This document shows positions 53,282-58,297 of a DNA stretch of 58,297 nt, in pieces (positions within the stretch are counted from its first letter, which is position 1; each line of letters begins with the position of its first letter). The notes beneath the pieces are model-generated. The model saw nothing but the letters and a program-made list of their open reading frames with translations. It was not told the origin of the DNA and did not search any database. The stretch covers positions 1-58,297 of the forward strand of contig CADCDS010000011.1 of assembly GCA_902800215.1 (NCBI GenBank), written 5' to 3'. Made by a program: the position numbers and the translations under genes. Origin of the DNA: an uncultured Bacteroidales bacterium. Lineage in GTDB: Bacteria > Bacteroidota > Bacteroidia > Bacteroidales > Paludibacteraceae.

Positions 53282-56200
53282 TTAAATGCCCGCATTTAAC
53301 CTTCCATGACATTGTTTGTACTTCTTACCTGAACCGCACGGACACGGGTCATTCGGACGCGGTTTCTTATCCACACGCATCGGTTCCGGGCGTTGCTGTT
53401 CCCGGGTGTCGCGACCGGCAGCTGCCGCAGCACCGGACGCTTGAGCGGCCTGTTGTACGGCATCTTTCTGCGTGCGGTAACGGCTGTAGTCCATACGGCG
53501 TTGCTGTTGCGCCTGTTGCACGTTATCCGGTGCCGTCTGATGGATCTGACCACGCAGCAGGATAGCGATAGCACGGCGGTTGAGGGTGTCCAGCATACCT
53601 TTGAAGATATTGAAGGACTCGAGTTTATAGATCAACAGCGGATCTTTCTGTTCGTACGACGCGTTCTGAACCGACTGCTTAAGGTCATCCAACTGACGGA
53701 GATGCTCTTTCCACTCATCATCGATGACGTACAGCAGCATCCGTTTCTCAAACTCTTTGACCACCTCTTTGCAGTGACTCTCCGCAGCGTTCTTGAGGTT
53801 GACGGAGATGTTATAGACGCGCTTACCGTCCGAAATCGGGATAAGGATATTCTCATACTGCTGACCCTTCTCTTCATAGACACGCTGGATGACCGGATCA
53901 GCGATGAGCATCAGTTTGTCCATACGGCGTTTGAAACTGTCCAAAGCCGCTTCGGCTACCTGCGCACTCAGTTCATCGACACGGGTACGATGGAACGTAT
54001 CCTCGTCGAACGGCAGTTCGATAGCAAACGCCTGCAGCACATCCATCTTCAGGCCTTCGTAATCAGCAGCCTGACGAGCGTCTGCGGTCATCGCTTCCGA
54101 TAACTCATAGATCATGTTCGTGATATCAACACCGATACGCTCACCCATCAAAGCGTGACGACGCTTGGAGTAGATGAGGTTACGTTGTTGGTTCATGACG
54201 TCATCGTATTCGATGAGGCGTTTACGGATACCGAAGTTGTTCTCCTCCACTTTCTTCTGCGCCCGTTCGATGGAGTTGGAGATCATTCGGTGCTCGATCA
54301 TCTCGCCTTCTTTGAAGCCCAGACGGTCCATGATGCCGGCGATACGTTCGGAACCGAACATACGCATCAAGTCATCTTCCAGCGATACGTAGAACACCGA
54401 ACTACCCGGATCACCTTGACGACCGGCACGACCACGCAACTGACGGTCCACACGACGGGACTCGTGACGCTCGGTACCGATGATGGCGAGACCTCCGGCT
54501 TCTTTCACTTCCGGTGTCAACTTGATATCCGTACCACGACCGGCCATGTTCGTTGCGATGGTTACAACACCTGCACGACCTGCTTCCGCAACGACCTGTG
54601 CCTCCTGTTGGTGCAACTTGGCGTTGAGGACGTTATGCTTGATCTTACGAATGGTAAGCAGTTTACTGAGCAGCTCAGAGATCTCGACACTCGTAGTACC
54701 CACCAGCACCGGACGACCTTGGTTCACCATCAACTCGATCTCATCGATGACGGCATTGTATTTCTCACGCTTGGTGCGGTAGATACGGTCGTTCATATCG
54801 ATACGTGCGATCGGTTTGTTGGTCGGGATAACGACTACATCCAGTTTGTAGATATTCCAGAACTCACCTGCTTCCGTCTCGGCAGTACCTGTCATACCGG
54901 CGAGCTTGTTATACATACGGAAGTAGTTCTGCAGGGTGATCGTCGCAAAAGTCTGCGTAGCTGCTTCGACCTTCACGTTCTCCTTCGCTTCCACTGCCTG
55001 GTGCAAACCGTCGGACCAACGACGACCTTCCATGATACGGCCCGTCTGCTCATCAACGATCTTCACCTCGCCGCCGTCAATGATATAATCGACGTCTTTC
55101 TCAAAGAGCGTGTAGGCCTTGAGCAGCTGGTGAACCGTGTGTACGCGTTCTGCCTTAATCGAATAGTTGGTATAGATATCGTCTTTGCGTTGCTGACGCT
55201 CTTCGGGGGTTATATCCGTCACATGCTCGAGTTCCGCCATCTCCGAACCTACGTCCGGCAGCACGAAGAAATGGGGATCGTCGGTCGAACCGGTGAGTGC
55301 ATCGATACCTTTATCGGTGAGTTCGATAGACTTGTTCTTCTCGTCAATGACGAAATAGAGTTCGTCGGTCGCGATATGCATGTTCTTCTCATTCTCCTGC
55401 AGATAGAACTCTTCGGTCTTCTGCATGCGCACTTTGACACCCGGTTCACTGAGGAACTTGATGAGTGCTTTGGATTTCGGCAGACCTTTGAAGGAACGGA
55501 AGAGTGCCAATTCACCTTCTTCACGCACCTTGCTGTCCTCGGAACCCATCTTCGCTTTGGCTTCGGCCAGAAGCTTGGTGGTTAAGGTCGTCTGCTGACG
55601 CACGAGGTTAGCGACACGGTCTTTGTATTCATCGAACATCTGATCGTCACCTTTCGGCACCGGACCGGAGATGATCAACGGGGTACGCGCGTCATCGATC
55701 AGGACGGAGTCCACCTCATCGACGATCGCGTAGTTATGACCGCGTTGCACGAGATCCAGCGGTGACGTGGCCATGTTATCACGCAGGTAGTCAAAACCGA
55801 ACTCGTTGTTGGTACCGAAGGTGATATCGCAGGCGTAAGCCTTACGGCGCTCGTCGCTGTTGGGACGATGCTTATCGATACAATCGACGGTGAGACCGAG
55901 GAACATATAGATCGGTCCGTTCCACTCCGAGTCACGTTTAGCGAGGTAATCGTTGACCGTGACTACGTGTACACCTTCGTGCGTCAAGGCGTTGAGGTAC
56001 ACCGGCAGCGTAGCTACCAGGGTCTTACCTTCACCGGTCGCCATCTCGGCGATCTTTCCTTGATGCAGGACGACACCACCGAAGAGTTGGACATCATAAT
56101 GGATCATATCCCATTTGATCTCGTTACCTCCGGCCATCCAATGGTTAACATAGATCGCCTTGTCGCCATCTATCTCAACAAAGTCGAAACGCTCGTCAGC

Positions 56201-56617
56201 GGCCAGGTCACGATCCATTTGGGTAGCAGTCACTACCACCTCTTCGTTCTGAGCAAAACGACGAGCAGTGGATTTCACGATCGCATAAGCTTCCGGCAGG
56301 ATCTCGGTCAGTTTCTTCTCATAAACCTCCTTGATCTCCTTCTCGATTTTGTCCACCTCGTTATATACTTTCTCACGTTTGTCGATCTCGAGACCTTCGA
56401 TGGAGGCCTTGAGTTCGGCGATGCGGTCTTTGTGCGGTTTGACGGCTTCCTGCAGCGTATCCATCAACGCCCAGGAACGGGCACGCAGGTCGTCATTGGA
56501 CAACTTGTCAATGGACGCATAAGCTGCCTTAATCTGCTCTACTACCGGCTGAATGGCACGCATATCTTTCTGTGCCTTGTTGCCGAATAGTTTGGTAATA
56601 ACTTCTAAAAAATTCAT
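53282..56617 (-). CDS. secA: Protein translocase ATPase SecA
   Basis: 1111 residues, the long form seen in Bacteroidetes. Walker [29 protein letters not shown], and the helicase-like [14 protein letters not shown] are present. The C-terminal zinc/SecB site is [13 protein letters not shown]. It drives Sec export, the first step for the many signal-peptide proteins in this window. It has its own promoter and no downstream terminator before the DUF3078 gene. Confidence 0.98.
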   Translation of the reverse strand: MNFLEVITKLFGNKAQKDMRAIQPVVEQIKAAYASIDKLSNDDLRARSWALMDTLQEAVKPHKDRIAELKASIEGLEIDKREKVYNEVDKIEKEIKEVYEKKLTEILPEAYAIVKSTARRFAQNEEVVVTATQMDRDLAADERFDFVEIDGDKAIYVNHWMAGGNEIKWDMIHYDVQLFGGVVLHQGKIAEMATGEGKTLVATLPVYLNALTHEGVHVVTVNDYLAKRDSEWNGPIYMFLGLTVDCIDKHRPNSDERRKAYACDITFGTNNEFGFDYLRDNMATSPLDLVQRGHNYAIVDEVDSVLIDDARTPLIISGPVPKGDDQMFDEYKDRVANLVRQQTTLTTKLLAEAKAKMGSEDSKVREEGELALFRSFKGLPKSKALIKFLSEPGVKVRMQKTEEFYLQENEKNMHIATDELYFVIDEKNKSIELTDKGIDALTGSTDDPHFFVLPDVGSEMAELEHVTDITPEERQQRKDDIYTNYSIKAERVHTVHQLLKAYTLFEKDVDYIIDGGEVKIVDEQTGRIMEGRRWSDGLHQAVEAKENVKVEAATQTFATITLQNYFRMYNKLAGMTGTAETEAGEFWNIYKLDVVVIPTNKPIARIDMNDRIYRTKREKYNAVIDEIELMVNQGRPVLVGTTSVEISELLSKLLTIRKIKHNVLNAKLHQQEAQVVAEAGRAGVVTIATNMAGRGTDIKLTPEVKEAGGLAIIGTERHESRRVDRQLRGRAGRQGDPGSSVFYVSLEDDLMRMFGSERIAGIMDRLGFKEGEMIEHRMISNSIERAQKKVEENNFGIRKRLIEYDDVMNQQRNLIYSKRRHALMGERIGVDITNMIYELSEAMTADARQAADYEGLKMDVLQAFAIELPFDEDTFHRTRVDELSAQVAEAALDSFKRRMDKLMLIADPVIQRVYEEKGQQYENILIPISDGKRVYNISVNLKNAAESHCKEVVKEFEKRMLLYVIDDEWKEHLRQLDDLKQSVQNASYEQKDPLLIYKLESFNIFKGMLDTLNRRAIAILLRGQIHQTAPDNVQQAQQQRRMDYSRYRTQKDAVQQAAQASGAAAAAGRDTREQQRPEPMRVDKKPRPNDPCPCGSGKKYKQCHGRLNAGI

Positions 56618-56649
56618 ATGTTGTTTCAGTATTTACACAAAATGCGCTG

Positions 56650-56680
56650 CAAAATTACAAAAAAAAATCCATATATGCAA
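56650..56680 (-). promoter_or_regulatory. Promoter of secA
   Basis: On the minus strand TTG (56678-56680, extended TTGCATATAT), 20-base spacer, TAATTTTG (56650-56657). Confidence 0.8.
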
Positions 56681-56742
56681 GAACAAAATGCATGCCACGT
56701 CATTTTTCCTGTCATTTTGGCATATTTTCACCTGACATGATC

Positions 56743-56786
56743 GGTCCAATCCCGATCCATTCCCGGTCCATTCCCGATGCATTATC
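56743..56786. repeat. 11-base array, four units
   Basis: GGTCCAATCCC, GATCCATTCCC, GGTCCATTCCC, GATGCATTATC. It lies upstream of the secA promoter in the 331-base spacer 56618-56948. Confidence 0.8.
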
Positions 56787-56804
56787 GGGAGATATCTTAT
56801 CCTG

Positions 56805-56889
56805 AATTTAGTGCAAATTAGTACAAAAATACGGATAAGTAGCATCTAAAACCGCAATTTAGTGCAAATTAGTACAAAAATACGGATAA
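56805..56889. repeat. 34-base perfect direct repeat upstream of the ATPase gene
   Basis: Identical 34-base copies at 56805-56838 and 56856-56889, period 51. Each holds the internal 10-base doublet TTAGTGCAAA, TTAGTACAAA followed by AATACGGATAA. The second copy ends 3 bases before the -33 element of the ATPase gene, so they look like operator or activator sites. Confidence 0.8.
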
Positions 56890-56892
56890 ATA

Positions 56893-56924
56893 TTTGCACA
56901 ATTCAAAAAAATGTACTAACTTTG
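56893..56924 (+). promoter_or_regulatory. Promoter of the DUF4143-type ATPase gene
   Basis: TTTG (56893-56896), 20-base spacer, TAACTTTG (56917-56924). The ATG lies 24 bases on. Confidence 0.78.
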
Positions 56925-56948
56925 CAGCGAATTTAAAAATATGCAGGT

Positions 56949-58214
56949 ATGAACTACATCAAACGTGAGATCTATCTCAACAAACTGATCGCTCGTCGGG
57001 ATAATGGCGAAGTGAAGGTGATAACCGGTCCAAGACGAAGTGGCAAGTCTTGGATGCTTTCGCACGTGTATATGGATTATTTACTGGAACAAGGAGTGCC
57101 GGCAGATCATATCATCGCTCTGTCTTTTGACCAAGACGATGAGAATATGCGTGACGACTTGTTGGGTGTAAAGGCGCTTAAAGCATATTTATATGAACGG
57201 ATCAAAGATGAAGGAAACTACTACCTCATATTGGATGAAATACAAGAAGTAGAAGGATTTGAGCGTTTGATTAATGGTCTGAATGCAAAGCCGAATGTAG
57301 ATGTCTATGTCACCGGCAGTAACAGTCATTTGCTTAGTTCAGACATCAATACTCTTTTCCGTGGACGAGGAGATGAGGTGCATGTTTATCCGCTTTCATT
57401 TGGTGAGTTCTGTACTGATAGAACCGAGCCGATTAATGAACTTTGGAAGGAATATTACACTTATGGAGGACTTCCCGGATTACGGAACCATGCGTCTGCC
57501 GAGCAGAAAGTAAATTATTTGCAGCGCTTATGGAAAAAGACTTATCTGGCAGATGTAATAGAGCGGCATAATATCCGGAATACCGAACTACTTGAGAACT
57601 TGGCAGATGTTCTTTGTTCTGCCGTAGGATCGCTCAACAATCCGACTAAGTTAGCGAACACCATCCAATCCGTCAAGCAGATGAAAGCCGATCGAGAGAC
57701 TGTTGATAAGTATATCGGATATTTAGAAGACGCGTTCTTGTTTGAATCCGCTAAGCGATATGACATCAAAGGGAAACGGTATTTTGAGTCCATTAAGAAG
57801 TATTACTCCGTGGATATCGGTTTGCGGAATGCACGTCTGAACTTCCGCCAGCAAGAGCCGACTCATATTATGGAGAATATCGTCTATAATCATTTGCGGA
57901 TCTTCGGATATTTGGTAGATGTTGGTGTGGTGGAAGTGCGTGAAATGAAGGATGGTAAGCAGCAGAAAGTGCAGTATGAGGTGGATTTTATCGCGACTAA
58001 CGGACAAGAGAAATACTACATCCAATCGGCATACCGAATGGACGATGAGTCCAAACGTGAACAGGAACTTAATTCGCTCAAACGTATAGACGATAGTTTC
58101 CGCAAGATCGTCATCGTGGACGATGACATAGTTCCCTGGACTGACGAAAAGGGGATATCCTATATGGGATTATTCCAATTCCTCAAAGAGGGACTAATGG
58201 TAACCATCCATTAA
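56949..58214 (+). CDS. AAA ATPase with DUF4143-type C-terminus
   Basis: 421 residues. Walker A GPRRSGKS at 27-34, Walker B YYLILDEIQ near 92-100, and the sensor VYVTGSNSHLLSS. The winged-helix/DUF4143 region includes YGGLPGL. A C-terminal nuclease-like fold is suggested by YEVDFIATNGQEKYYIQSAY (E/D-x-D...Q-x-A). Such ATPases are common and patchy in Bacteroidales, with unclear function; mobile or toxin-like roles have been proposed. It is single, flanked by its own direct repeats and hairpin. The relic at 177-416 may belong to a related family. Confidence 0.88.
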   Translation: MNYIKREIYLNKLIARRDNGEVKVITGPRRSGKSWMLSHVYMDYLLEQGVPADHIIALSFDQDDENMRDDLLGVKALKAYLYERIKDEGNYYLILDEIQEVEGFERLINGLNAKPNVDVYVTGSNSHLLSSDINTLFRGRGDEVHVYPLSFGEFCTDRTEPINELWKEYYTYGGLPGLRNHASAEQKVNYLQRLWKKTYLADVIERHNIRNTELLENLADVLCSAVGSLNNPTKLANTIQSVKQMKADRETVDKYIGYLEDAFLFESAKRYDIKGKRYFESIKKYYSVDIGLRNARLNFRQQEPTHIMENIVYNHLRIFGYLVDVGVVEVREMKDGKQQKVQYEVDFIATNGQEKYYIQSAYRMDDESKREQELNSLKRIDDSFRKIVIVDDDIVPWTDEKGISYMGLFQFLKEGLMVTIH

Positions 58215-58235
58215 AGTACAGATAGATGTAAAAAG

Positions 58236-58267
58236 TTAGGGCTGCAACGTTGATGTTGCAGCCCTAA
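58236..58267 (-). terminator. Strong hairpin, likely bidirectional terminator
   Basis: A 13-pair perfect stem (TTAGGGCTGCAAC and its complement) with a six-base loop. On the minus strand it is followed by CTTTTT, so it should end transcription arriving from the right. On the plus strand it lies 21 bases after the ATPase stop but lacks a T-run. 58268-58297 shows nothing further. Confidence 0.65.
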
Positions 58268-58297
58268 TGGTATAGTTGGAGTAGTGGATTATTGATT

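Noticed and set aside
54155-55585. 476-codon open frame on the plus strand
   Set aside because: Antisense to secA, with no recognisable motif; a shadow of a strongly biased coding sequence.
58236-58267. Attachment site or transposon end
   Set aside because: The perfect hairpin with a T-run on one strand is explained better as a terminator. No integrase or transposase is nearby and no matching copy was seen.
1-58297. tRNA or rRNA genes
   Set aside because: Read through all spacers for cloverleaf or rRNA signatures and found none; nearly all sequence is protein-coding.

Overview
The window looks like the chromosome of a member of the Bacteroidota, most likely the order Bacteroidales. Twelve promoters carry the Bacteroides-type pair TTG-N20-TAnnTTTG. 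Secreted proteins end in type IX secretion (T9SS)-like C-terminal tails. There are two DUF3078-type outer-membrane proteins, a DUF6029-like barrel, Omp28-like lipoproteins and an IgGFc-binding-like surface protein. I cannot name a genus. I see no rRNA, tRNA, CRISPR, IS or phage genes. Gene density is high and most neighbours overlap or nearly touch.

Layout. 1-68 is the 5' end of an unidentified gene, followed by a decayed ATPase-like relic that keeps its promoter and terminator (154-507). 649-11263 is an operon for a 3390-residue surface protein and a small tail-anchored partner. 11429-13786 holds two tandem membrane-bound AraC-type regulators. 14017-24055 is an eight-gene operon with a thiol-redox/surface part (TlpA-like, DUF6029-like, two Omp28-like lipoproteins, a small secreted protein) followed by dnaE, folC and prmA. 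34293-23991 (minus) runs from a histidine kinase through an IgGFc-binding-like protein and a barrel to mnmE, yicC, gmk and nadD. 34718-36131 has a CcdA/ArsG-like membrane protein and a tRNA methyltransferase. 39330-36156 (minus) has DUF3078, a coiled-coil protein, zapA and rny. 39561-45277 pairs a cadherin-like T9SS substrate with a preQ0/preQ1 operon queF-queC-queD-queE. 48687-45282 (minus) is pdxJ-exbB-exbD-tonB-DJ-1-lipoprotein. 48829-52122 is nadK-lgt-fmt-HD hydrolase. 56617-52090 (minus) is secA and a second DUF3078 protein. 56949-58214 is a DUF4143-type ATPase.

The most unusual signal is a population of about 27 short, imperfect tandem arrays with 7-, 8- or 11-base units. Their sequences differ but their architecture is shared. 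They sit at operon junctions, often carrying the stop or start codon of the flanking genes. They also sit inside conserved enzymes (folC, prmA, nadD, yicC, mnmE twice, trmN6-like), where they encode loops with a 7-residue period. I do not know of a description of these in Bacteroidales. They resemble in style the heptanucleotide STRR repeats of filamentous cyanobacteria.

Secondary signals are a fixed 20-base promoter spacer with an extended -33 element (TTGCRTATRT-like), palindromes and direct repeats placed as operators would be, a pure (GAA)12 microsatellite inside a regulator gene, and a C-terminally short nadD overlapping prmA.
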